Part shown: in pieces, positions 34,138 to 44,100 of the stretch | Numbering within the stretch: the stretch's first letter is position 1 | Layout: each line of letters begins with the position of its first letter | Assembly (NCBI RefSeq): GCF_016865235.1 | Contig: NZ_CP064030.1 | Coordinates: 558,001-622,000 of the forward strand | Direction of reading: 5' to 3' | Source of the DNA: Dyella caseinilytica | GTDB lineage: Bacteria > Pseudomonadota > Gammaproteobacteria > Xanthomonadales > Rhodanobacteraceae | Length of the DNA stretch: 64,000 nucleotides | The notes under the pieces: generated by a model | Seen by the model: the letters and a program-made list of their open reading frames with translations, nothing else | Databases searched by the model: none | What the model was told of the DNA's origin: nothing | Program-made: the position numbers and the translations under genes

Positions 34138-35634
34138 ATGGACAAGTCCTACATCCTGGCGATCGACCAGGGCACGACAAGCTCACGCGCGATCCTGTTC
34201 GATCGTGCAGGAAGCATTGTCGGCATCGCGCAGCGCGAATTCGGGCAGATCTTCCCGCAGCCGGGCTGGGTCGAGCACAACCCGCGCGAGATCATGACCA
34301 GCGTGCTCACTACCATTACCGAGGTGATGAACAACGCCCAGGTGGATGCGCGGTCGATTGCCGGCATCGGCATTACCAACCAGCGCGAAACCACCGTCGT
34401 ATGGGATAAGGCCACCGGCCAGCCGATCTACAACGCCATCGTGTGGCAATCACGCCAGACGCGCGAGATTTGCGATGAACTGATTGCTGCCGGCCATGAC
34501 AAGACGGTGCGCGCAAAAACCGGCTTGCTGATCGACGCTTATTTCTCCGGCACCAAGGTCAAATGGATACTCGATCATGTCGAAGGCGCACGTGAACGCG
34601 CCAAGCGTGGCGAACTGCTGTTTGGCACCATCGACACCTGGCTGATCTGGAACCTGACCGGCGGCAAGGTGCACGTTACCGATTACACCAACGCCTCGCG
34701 CACACTGATGTACAACATTCATGAGCAGCGCTGGGATGATGATTTGCTCGCGATGCTCGACGTACCAAAAGCTATGCTGCCCGAGGTGCGTTCCTGCAGT
34801 GAAATCTACGGTAAGACCTTGGGTCAGCACTTCTTCGGTCAGGAAGTGCCGATTGCGGGTGTGGCGGGCGATCAGCAAGCCGCGCTGTTCGGCCAGGCCT
34901 GCTATGAGCCGGGCATGGCGAAGAACACATACGGCACCGGTTGCTTCATGCTGATGAACACCGGCAGCAAGGCGGTGACATCGCACAACGGGTTGCTCAC
35001 CACGATTGCTTGGGGCCTGGATGGCAAGGTGGAGTATGCGCTGGAAGGCAGTATTTTCGTCGCCGGTTCGGTGATCCAATGGTTGCGCGATGGTCTGCGT
35101 ATGCTCGGCAAGTCCAGTGATTCGCAGGAATACGCCGAACGCGCAGGGACCAATGAAGGTGTCTACATGGTGCCGGCCTTTGTCGGCTTGGGCGCGCCTT
35201 ATTGGCGCAGCGATGTGCGTGGCGCAGTGTTTGGTCTCACGCGCGGCACCACCAAGGAGCACTTCATCCGAGCGGCCCTTGAATCGATGGCCTATCAGAC
35301 ACGCGATGTACTGGCGGCGATGGAAAGCGATGCCGGTTTGAAGTTGAAAGAGCTACGTGCCGATGGCGGTGCAATTGCGAACGCATTCCTCGGTCAGTTT
35401 CAGAGCGACATTCTCAACGTGCCTGTGTTGCGACCCAAGGTGGCTGAAACCACGGCGCTTGGCGCTGCGTATCTGGCGGGTCTTGCCACGGGTTTTTGGC
35501 CAAGCCGCGAAGATATTGCACGCCATTGGGCGATCGATCATCGCTTCGAGCCAACCATGCCAGAGGCAAAGCGCGAATCGCTTTATGCAGGCTGGAAGCA
35601 GGCCGTGGAGGCAACCATGGCTTTCAAAATCTGA
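34138..35634 (+). CDS. glpK: Glycerol kinase GlpK
   Basis: A 498-residue FGGY-family kinase that phosphorylates glycerol and traps it in the cell. The phosphate-1 loop AIDQGTTSSRAILFD is at the N terminus; ITNQRETTVVWD, the glycerol-binding NAIVWQSRQT, GDQQAALFGQ, YGTGCFMLMNTG and the DGGAIANAFLGQFQSDIL segment are intact. It lies 93 bases after glpF. The ribosome-binding site is ACAGGAGCCGTTTC. Confidence 0.98.
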   Translation: MDKSYILAIDQGTTSSRAILFDRAGSIVGIAQREFGQIFPQPGWVEHNPREIMTSVLTTITEVMNNAQVDARSIAGIGITNQRETTVVWDKATGQPIYNAIVWQSRQTREICDELIAAGHDKTVRAKTGLLIDAYFSGTKVKWILDHVEGARERAKRGELLFGTIDTWLIWNLTGGKVHVTDYTNASRTLMYNIHEQRWDDDLLAMLDVPKAMLPEVRSCSEIYGKTLGQHFFGQEVPIAGVAGDQQAALFGQACYEPGMAKNTYGTGCFMLMNTGSKAVTSHNGLLTTIAWGLDGKVEYALEGSIFVAGSVIQWLRDGLRMLGKSSDSQEYAERAGTNEGVYMVPAFVGLGAPYWRSDVRGAVFGLTRGTTKEHFIRAALESMAYQTRDVLAAMESDAGLKLKELRADGGAIANAFLGQFQSDILNVPVLRPKVAETTALGAAYLAGLATGFWPSREDIARHWAIDHRFEPTMPEAKRESLYAGWKQAVEATMAFKI

Positions 35635-35673
35635 AATTTATTGAGTAGGTGAGCAGTCAGGGCTACCTCTCGT

Positions 35674-35699
35674 GTCATCTCGGCGAAGGCCGGGATGAC
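35674..35699. repeat. GTCATC-CGGC hairpin downstream of glpK
   Basis: GTCATCTCGGC and GCCGGGATGAC (35674-35684 and 35689-35699) pair across a GAAG loop, with one T-G wobble. A related partial element (GTCATCCCGGC, then GCCGGG) occurs at 37281-37300 before ssb. Such GTCATCCCGG palindromes are common dispersed intergenic repeats; a terminator role for glpK is possible but there is no T run. Confidence 0.5.
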
Positions 35700-35840
35700 T
35701 GACGTAGAACGAACTCCTCGCTGATTAGCTTTCACGCTGACCCGATAGCGCAACGGGCGGGCCTCCGCACGCCTGCAAGGCCCCCTTGTGCCTATCGCCA
35801 GCCATTCAAGTCGTTGCACCGACGTTCCAGGAGAATCAGC

Positions 35841-37151
35841 ATGCGCCAGAAAATCATTGCCGCGATCGTGATGGCCGGATGCACCGCTGCGATCAGCGGG
35901 AACGCCGCCGCCGATAGCGCCCCCGACTATGCCAATACCACGCTCACCGGCGATTGGGGTGGTGCACGTCAGAACCTTTACGATCAGGGCGTTGATCTGG
36001 GGTTCGACTACCTTGGCGAATACGCGCACAACACCAGTGGCGGCGTGCGCCAAACCGATGCCTACGCGGACCAGATCCATCTGCATGCCGCCTTCGATTT
36101 CCAGAAGCTGTTTGGCTGGACCGGCGGCTCATTGCACGTCGACATCAACAACCGCAATGGCAGCCAGATCGACGAAAAGGCCAAGCTCGGCACCTTGCTG
36201 GAGTCCCAGGAAATCTACGGCGGCGGCAGCGTCACGCGCCTGACGCGTTTCTACCTGGAACAGTCGTTATGGAATGGCCTGGTCGATCTGAAGTTCGGCC
36301 GCATGGACATCGGCGTCGACTTCTTTCCGTTTTCCTGCAACTTCCAGAACCTGGGTTTCTGCGGCGCGTTGCCAGGCTGGATTTCCAAGGGTGTAGACGC
36401 CTGGCCGCTCGCGCAAACCGGCGGCGTCATCGCGATCAATCCTTCCGCGGCCTGGACCATCAAGTTTGGCGGCTTCGAGGTCAACCCGAACAACGCTTCC
36501 ACCTCGCAAGGGCTGAAGCTATCCACATCCGGTCCCAACATCGGCACGCTGATGTTGGCCCAGGTGGATTGGCATACCAATCTGGCTGCCGGACAGGATG
36601 GACAGCCGTTGGCCGGCACCTGGCGCGTCGGCGGCTGGCGCAACACCGCGCAGTACAACGATGCGTACCTCAGTGTGGATGGCATCGAGGACGTCATTGG
36701 CGGCAATGCTCCCATGATGCAGAGCAGCGTGTCAGGCAGTTACTTCATGGGACAGCAGGAGATCACCCATAACGGTACCGGTGGTGGCCTCAGCGTGTTC
36801 GGCAATATCGTTCAGGCCGATCCCAATACCGATCTGATCGATCAGATGATCGACATTGGTCTGCTGTTCAACGGACCGTTTTCCTCGCGTCCGGACGACC
36901 GTCTTGGCTTCGCCATCGGGCGCAACCGGGTCAGCAGCCAGGTCGCGAACGCCGAGCGGTTGATCAATGCAACCGGGCTGGGGTCACTGCCGGTGCAGGG
37001 CTACGAATACGTTACCGAGCTGAACTACCAGTTCCAGCTCTGGCACGGCTTGGCGCTGATGCCCAACGTGCAGTACATCCGCCACCCGGGCGGTACCAGC
37101 GCCAACCACGACGCCACCGTGCTGGGGCTGCGGTTTGTAGCCAAATTCTGA
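35841..37151 (+). CDS. OprB-family carbohydrate-selective porin
   Basis: A 436-residue outer-membrane barrel protein. The ATG at 35841 follows CCAGGAGAATC and gives a signal peptide ending near residue 28 (SGNAAADSA). The mature N terminus (TTLTGDWGGARQNLYDQGVDLGFDYLGEYAHNTSGG) is the OprB signature, LKFGRMDIGVDFF and the final aromatic residue in LRFVAKF are also typical. Two cysteines lie close together in a loop (SCNFQNLGFCGA). Placement just after glpK suggests diffusion of glycerol or another small polyol or sugar across the outer membrane; substrate is not visible. Confidence 0.9.
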   Translation: MRQKIIAAIVMAGCTAAISGNAAADSAPDYANTTLTGDWGGARQNLYDQGVDLGFDYLGEYAHNTSGGVRQTDAYADQIHLHAAFDFQKLFGWTGGSLHVDINNRNGSQIDEKAKLGTLLESQEIYGGGSVTRLTRFYLEQSLWNGLVDLKFGRMDIGVDFFPFSCNFQNLGFCGALPGWISKGVDAWPLAQTGGVIAINPSAAWTIKFGGFEVNPNNASTSQGLKLSTSGPNIGTLMLAQVDWHTNLAAGQDGQPLAGTWRVGGWRNTAQYNDAYLSVDGIEDVIGGNAPMMQSSVSGSYFMGQQEITHNGTGGGLSVFGNIVQADPNTDLIDQMIDIGLLFNGPFSSRPDDRLGFAIGRNRVSSQVANAERLINATGLGSLPVQGYEYVTELNYQFQLWHGLALMPNVQYIRHPGGTSANHDATVLGLRFVAKF

Positions 37152-37399
37152 GCCACCGGGCCTCGGCTGACAGGCATGGCTGGGACGAAGACGCCAGCCA
37201 TGTATCATGGTGCCATGAGCCTGAGCTAGAAGGCTCTGCAGGAACCGGATCAGCACCTGACACCTGCCGTATTCTCCAGAGTCATCCCGGCACAGCCGGG
37301 ACCGGCGGCTTTCCCGCCCTATGAGACGCTGGTGCGGCAAGATGGGAGCATGGCGCCATCCGGAACGCCTTTGTCCAGATTCAGTTTTTGAGGTCATTC

Positions 37400-37927
37400 A
37401 TGCCACGCGGTATCAATAAAGTCATCCTGGTCGGCAACCTCGGCGCCGATCCCGAAGTCCGTTACACCGGCGGCGGCACCGCGATCGCCAGCCTGAGTAT
37501 CGCCACCTCCGAGCAATGGACCGACAAACAGAGCGGCCAGAAGCAGGAGCGCACCGAATGGCATCGCGTGAAGCTGTTCGGCCGCCTGGCGGAAATCGCC
37601 GGCGAATACCTGAAGAAAGGCCGCCAGGTCTACGTCGAAGGTTCGCTGCGCACCGACAAATACACCGGCAAGGACGGCGTCGAACGCTACTCCACCGACA
37701 TCATCGCCAGCGAACTGCAGATGCTCGGTGGCGGCGGTGAAGGTGGCGGCACAGGCGGTGGTGGCGGTAACTATCAGCGCTCGCAAGGTGGCGGCGCGCC
37801 ACGCCGTGGCGGTGACGATTTTGGCGGTGGCGGCAACGCACCCCAGCGCCAGCAGCCCGCGCCCGCACAGGACAGCGGTCCTGCGTTCAACAACAATAAC
37901 TTTGATGACGACGATATTCCGTTCTGA
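37400..37927 (+). CDS. ssb: Single-stranded DNA-binding protein Ssb
   Basis: The ATG at 37400 gives 175 residues starting MPRGINKVILVGNLGADPEVRYT, the conserved N terminus; a start at 37388 is possible but not conserved. The OB fold covers about residues 1-112 (with SIATSEQWTDKQSGQKQERTEWH and EGSLRTDKYTGKDG segments), then a flexible Gly/Gln-rich linker and the acidic tip DDDDIPF that recruits partner proteins. An intrinsic terminator follows. Confidence 0.98.
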   Translation: MPRGINKVILVGNLGADPEVRYTGGGTAIASLSIATSEQWTDKQSGQKQERTEWHRVKLFGRLAEIAGEYLKKGRQVYVEGSLRTDKYTGKDGVERYSTDIIASELQMLGGGGEGGGTGGGGGNYQRSQGGGAPRRGGDDFGGGGNAPQRQQPAPAQDSGPAFNNNNFDDDDIPF

Positions 37928-37963
37928 TTTCTGCCACGGGATCAAAGTAATGAATGTCGGAAA

Positions 37964-37995
37964 GAAGCCCCCGATTCATCGGGGGCTTCTTCATT
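37964..37995 (+). terminator. Rho-independent terminator after ssb
   Basis: A perfect 12-base stem (GAAGCCCCCGAT at 37964-37975, ATCGGGGGCTTC at 37978-37989) with a 2-base loop is followed by TTCATTT. It lies 37 bases after the ssb stop. Confidence 0.88.
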
Positions 37996-38102
37996 TCAAG
38001 GTCTGCTCATTAGTTTTTGAACGTGGGCGAGGGCCTGGCGAGATCGCAATTTGATCATGGGTATGTTTCGAAGCAGGCGCAATGCGACTGTCACTCGTCA
38101 AA

Positions 38103-41100
38103 TCAGAACGAGTAGGTAAGGCTTAGATGCGCCGCCTGATCGTTGACACGGTGAGCGAACTGCCCGTTGTAGGTGGCATCCAATAAAAGGTTCGGCGTAA
38201 CAAGGAAGCGGAAGCCTGCAGTGATGGCTGTGGCATCGCGTGCTACCGGTACGCCCTGCACAGTGAACGCATTGCTGCCGCTGATCAGCTGCATGGTGGC
38301 GGTGGCGTTCGCATTGTCCCATGCATGTTGCCAGCCCAGGCTGGCATGTGCCTGCACCCTGCCTTCCGGATCGATCTGCAAGGCGCCACGCAAACCCAGT
38401 GTGCCGTAAGTCTGGGTGCTGTCTTGCGCAAGACCACTGAGCGCCGCCGTCGAGCCGGACTCAGAGAAGGCGTCGGTATGTAGCTGCTGTGCTGCCACGT
38501 TCACGAATGGCGCCAGCGTGCCGCGGCCCATCGTGAATGCATAGCTGCCGTCCAGGTAGCCTTGCATGGTGTTGGCGTTGTAGCGAGTAGTGGTGGCGCC
38601 GCTCACGCCGCTGAAGGCAATGTTGCGGTCGGTGCTCAGGCTTTGCCAGCCGTAAAATGCACCGCCCATCAGATGGAAGTTGCCGGTCTGCAGGCTGGCG
38701 TAAAGGCCAGCATGGCGAGTGTGCGTGTGAGCCGATGAGTCCAGTGCGCCGATGCTGTCGGAAAGATTGCCTGAGCCGATCAATCCACCCACGCGGGCGA
38801 CGTCGCCGATCGGCGTATCCACACCCAGCAGCGTGCCGCTGCCGTTGGCATCGAGCGTGGATGCATTGCCATCGTCCTGGTGACTACTGCTGCGGGCGGT
38901 TGCCGCTGTCCATACGGAGGTGCCGTTGTCCATCTTGCCTGTTTGGCCGCCGGTATCCTGCGTCCAGTCGAGCAGGTGATCGGTGACCGCGTCGCGCACA
39001 TCCTGCTCGTCATCCATGATTGCGGTGCGGACCGACGCGTGGATTTCACCGCTGATCTGGTTGAGCGCCGTGCGCGCAGTATCTGCATTCGACAACAGCA
39101 ACGCATCGTAAATGGCATTGCCATAGTGGAGCGCATTCAGGCTGGTAGCCACGGCAAACTGGTTGGGTGTCTGCGCCACGGTATTGAAGTTGATGTTGTT
39201 TCGTTGCAGCGTCAGCGTCACATCGTGGGCGCTGTAGCTGAGCGTTGGCGTCAGGAAGGTGAAGTTGCTGTTGGCGGAGGCGAACTGGCCGGCCACGCCG
39301 CCCACAGCACTGACAATGGTGTAGCTGCTGCGTGCTAGCCAGTTGCCGCTGTCGGCCAGCACCAATGCACTGCCGGCCAGATGGGCGGTGCCGCCCACGC
39401 TCAGCAGGCTGGCTTGTCCGTTTGGTGTTGCTTCTACTTCCAGCGTGCCGTTGGCGGTCTGTGTGTAGTTGCCTTCCACGGTGAGGGTGCCGATCGAGCC
39501 ACCGGCCCACACCGTGCCGGCATTGCTCACGTTGCCACCGATGATGCCGTGGCCGCGCAGCGTGGCGCCGCCATTCACCACGACATTGCCGCCAAGGAAT
39601 GCCGATGGCGTCGCAGCATCGCCGACTTCCAGCGTACCGTTCTGTACGGTGGTGGTGCCGGTGAACGCGCTACTCATGCCATCCAGAACCAACGTGCCTG
39701 TACCGTTCTGGCTGAGTGAGCCACTGCCGACGATCGCGCCGGAGAAAGTCACCGCATCGCCACGGTCGAACACCATCGCGGCGTTGTCGTTGACATTGCC
39801 ATCGATCGAGCCGCTGGTACTGCCGTTACCTATCTGCAACGTTCCTGCGTTGATGATGGTGATGCCGGCATAACTGTTTGCACCCATCAGGGTGAGAGTG
39901 CCGGCGCCCTGTTTGGTTAGCGATCCGCTGCCGGAAATTACACCTTCGAAGCTCACTGCATCGCTGCGGTCGAAGACCAGCGTGCCATTGTTGGCGACAT
40001 TGCCGGTTACCGCACCAGCGGTACCGCCGTTGCCGATCTGCAAGGTGCCTGCGCTGATCGTGGTGCCGCCGTCATAGCTGTTGTTGCCGGTAAGGACGAC
40101 GGTGCCTGCGCCGGACTTGCCCAGCGCACCGCCGCCGCTGAGCGACTGGCCGAGGGTAAACGTGTTGGTGCTGTCGGCAATATCCAGCGTGCCGCCGTTG
40201 CTGCCCAGTGTGATCGCGCGTGCCGTGCCGGTGAATGTATTGCCGGTGACATTCAGCGTGCCGCCGCTGAGGCTCAACGCGCCGTTTGCCGCACCGAGAT
40301 TGGCATCGCTGGAGACTGACAACGTGCCGTTGTCGATGGTGGTGCCGCCACTGTACGTATTGGTGCCGGCAAGCGTGGTGTTGCTACCCGACACAACCAG
40401 TCCGCCCGTGCCCGCGATGGTGCCGGCAAAGCTGCCGCCGCCCATGGTCAGCATGCTGCCCAGCACCACCACGCCGTCACCGCTGAGGTTGCGTATGGAC
40501 ACCCCCGTCGCGCTGGCGGCTACATCCAGCGTGCCGTGATCGATGCTGCTGCTCGATGCCAAGCTGCCTGCCAATGTCAACGTGGCGCTGCTGTCGATGG
40601 TGGTGACGCCCGTATAGGTGTTGGCACCGGACAGCACCTGGTTGCCGTTGACCAGCGTGATGCTGCCACTGCCGCTAATGACGCCGCTGAAGTTGCCGTT
40701 GGCCTGAGTGAGGGCTAGCGTCTGGTTGCCCAGGTTGACGCTGCCGTTGCCATTCAGTGAAGCAATCGATGCACCACTGGTGGCAGCGCTGATATCGAAC
40801 GTTGCACCATTGGCTACGCTTACGCCGCTGGAATTGGCAATGCTGCCGTTGCCCGACAAGGCCAGCTTGCCGGCGCCGACCGCGGTGCTGCCGGTATAGG
40901 TCTCGGCGCTGGTAAGCGTCAGCGTGCCGGAGCCAGATTGGCTGAGCGAGCCGCTGCCGGAAATCACGCCGCCGAAGCTGACGGCATCGCTGCGATCGAA
41001 CACCAGTGCGCCATTGTTCGCGACATTGCCGACGATCCAGCCGGTGTTGCCACCTTGGCCAATCTGCAAAGTGCCACCGCTGATCGTGGTGCCGCCGGTG

Positions 41101-44100
41101 TAGCTGTTGTTGCCGGCGAGCACCAGCGTGCCGAGATCGCTTTTCACCAATCCATCGCTGCCGGTGATTACGTTGTCGATGATGGCCGTCATGCTGGCGC
41201 TGGCACTGCTGCCATCGCCTACACGAATTACCGGCGCGTTGCCGTTGCTGCCGACCAATGTCAACGTATCTCCGGTGAGCGTGTAACCGCCAACATCGAA
41301 CTGCAGGCCGGCAGCGCTGACATTGCCCGCACTGTTATCCACCGTCACCGTGCCGGGCGTGCCGCCGAACACGGCGAAGCCCGGCTGCGGCTGGATCACT
41401 ACGTTCGGAGTATCAGCGTTGGCATCGGTCCACATCTGCGACGTGACCGACCAGGTACCGCTGCCGCCGCCCATCTGGCTGCTGGTGGCCTGGCCATTCG
41501 CATTCCAGATATCGAGCATGAGGCCGCTGGTGTCGATCAGATTGATCTGCTTGCTGTTGGCGAGGTTCTGCAACTGCAGCGTCTGGCCCGCAGGCGTGCT
41601 GCCCAGCGTGATGCCGCCGTTGCTTTCGCTCAGCGTGCCGCCGTAGCTGAAGACGTTGTAGATGCCCGGCCCCATGCCGCCGGCATCGGTCACATTGAGA
41701 ATGACACCGTTGAGCGTCAGGTCGCCGCCCACAAGAACGCTGGTGCCGCTGCCATAGGTGTGGAAGTTGGCAGTGGGCGCGCCGAACGATTCGTTCAGGA
41801 CACTGTTCTGCGCGGCAGTGAAGTTGCCGTTGACGGTAAGTGCACCGAACGCACTGCCGGGTGTGACGATGCCGCCGGACTGCACGTTCACGTCGCCGCT
41901 GATAGTGCCGAGACCGGACAGCGTGGCGCCGTTGTCCACCAGCACGTTGCCGCCCAGCGTGGCACCGTTGCCAATCACGCTGCCTACCACCAGGCTGCCG
42001 TTCGCTACTGTGGTAGTGCCGCTGAAGGCGCTGTTGTTGCCATCCAGCGTCAGGCTTCCGGCACCCTGCTGGATGATGGCGCCGCTGCCGGAGAGCGTAC
42101 CGCCATAGTTCACAGCATTGCTGTGATTGAACACCAGCGTGGCGTCGTCTTCGATATTGCCGGCCACCGAGCCGGTGGTGCCGCCGTTGCCGAGCTGCAG
42201 GGTGCCGTTGCTGACAGTGGTGACGCCGGTGTAGGTATTGGTGTCGGTCAGGGTCAACGTGCCGGTACCGATCTTCGTCACGCTATCGCCGGCGCTTACT
42301 CCGCTGTTGATGGCGCTGTCATCGATGACGCCGCCGATGGTGTCGTTCTGGTTCAGGCCGCCAAGGGTCAAGGTCAGCGGAAGAGGATTGTTGTTGGCGT
42401 CGTAGTTAGTGCCCAGCAGTACGTCACCACCGCCGGACAATGAGCCCATCGAGAGCGCGCTGTTATCGCCGGCGATGCCGGTGACAAACACTGTACTGCC
42501 CGCGTTGTTAACCACCGTGGCACTGCTCATGTCGTTGTTACCCAAAAAGCCGAATATGCCGTTGCCGACATTGGTCAGCACAGCATGACCGGCGTTGGCG
42601 TCTTGCACGACTACTTCGCCACTGTTGTTGATCTGGGCATCGCCGATGGAAGCGCCACCGATGGTGCCCTGTGCACTGCTTGCCAGGTTGAGCGTGACGG
42701 AGCCGAGCGTACTGTCATTGCCGAAACTGATGTTGCCGCTATTGTCGACGGTGATTGTGCGGGAACCTGCACTGACGATGTTGCCACTCGTGCCGATGAA
42801 GTCGAGGGCACTGGATGCGCCCACCGTGACGTCCCCGCTGCCCAATGCCCCGGTCGCTTTCACTTCGAGCGTGGTTATGCCACCCAGCTGGTTGCTGATG
42901 GTCGTGCCGCCCTGATAGCTGTTGTTGCCGTTAGTCAAGATCAGGCTGCCGCCGCCGAGGCCGATGAGAGCGAGGCCGCCGCTGCCGCTGACCTGGCCAT
43001 CCAGTTGCACGGTGTAGGGTGCAGCGACGCCGATGGTGTTGGTGCCGGCGCCCAGCGTCATCGCGGCGGAGGTGGTGAGGCTGCTGCTCATCACGTCCAG
43101 CTCGCCGCCGTTGAGCTGGAATGCCGTGGTACTGGTCAGCGCCTGCGCGTTCTCGGACGTCACATAAGCGCCGCCGTTGATAGTGGTGCTGCCGATATAA
43201 GTATTGGCGCCGTAGAGGAGCAGGTTGCCGGCATCCACAGTCAGGTTGCCGCCGCCGTTGATGCTGCCGTAGAACTGGCCGCTGGCGTTGGTGACGGTAA
43301 GCGTCTGGGCGCCTAGATTGACGTTGCCGCTGCCCGCCAGCGCAGTGACCGAAGCGCCATCGTTGGTGGCACTGATATCGAGAGTGCCGCCGCTGTTTAT
43401 CGTCACGCTGTAGGAGCCGGCGATGCTGCCGTTGCCCGACAGTGCAAGGGTGCCACCATTGATCGTCGTGAGACCTGTGTAGGTATTGGCGCCGGTGAGT
43501 GTTTCCGTGCCGCTCGACACAGCGAGTGCGCCGTAGCCACCGATGATGCCGTTGAACGTGTCGGCCGCGTTGGCCAGCGTCAGCGTCTGCGAGGGCAGGC
43601 CGGTGTCCACGTAGCCGTTGCCTTGCAGCGAAACGATCGATGAGCCGGTGTTGGTCAGCGTGAGGCTGAAGATGCCTCCGGCAAGCACGTTGACGGTGGA
43701 GTCGACGATGCTGCCGTTATTGAGCAGGTCCAGCTCAGCCCCAGCGTCAATGGTGGTGGTTCCGGTGTATGCGTTAGAGCCGGTGAGCTGCGTAGTGCCG
43801 TTCGTGAGGGTCAATCCTCCAATTCCCTGGATGAAACCGTCAAAGCTGCCGGCGCTGGTCAACGTCAGGGTCTGGGTGCCCAAGCTGACCGTGCCGTTGC
43901 CCTGCAGCCAGGGAATCGACGCGCCATGCGCGGTATTGCTGATATCGAAGATCGCGCCGCTATCCACTTCCACATAAGTCGTATTGGCGATGCTGCCGCT
44001 ACCGGCGAGTGCCAATGTACCTTGCTGGATGGCGGTATTGCCGGAGTAAGTGTCGACGCCGGCCAGGATCAGCGTGCCGTAGTCCGTCTTGACCAAGCCG

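Noticed and set aside
37928..38102. Possible CRISPR or tandem repeat near the autotransporter
   Set aside because: Only the ssb terminator hairpin is present; repeats further right are coding PATR units, not CRISPR spacers.
40938..42443. 501-codon plus-strand frame, and several others antisense to the autotransporter
   Set aside because: The sequences are Ala/Gly/Val/Asp-rich shadows of the repetitive passenger gene on the other strand, with no motif.
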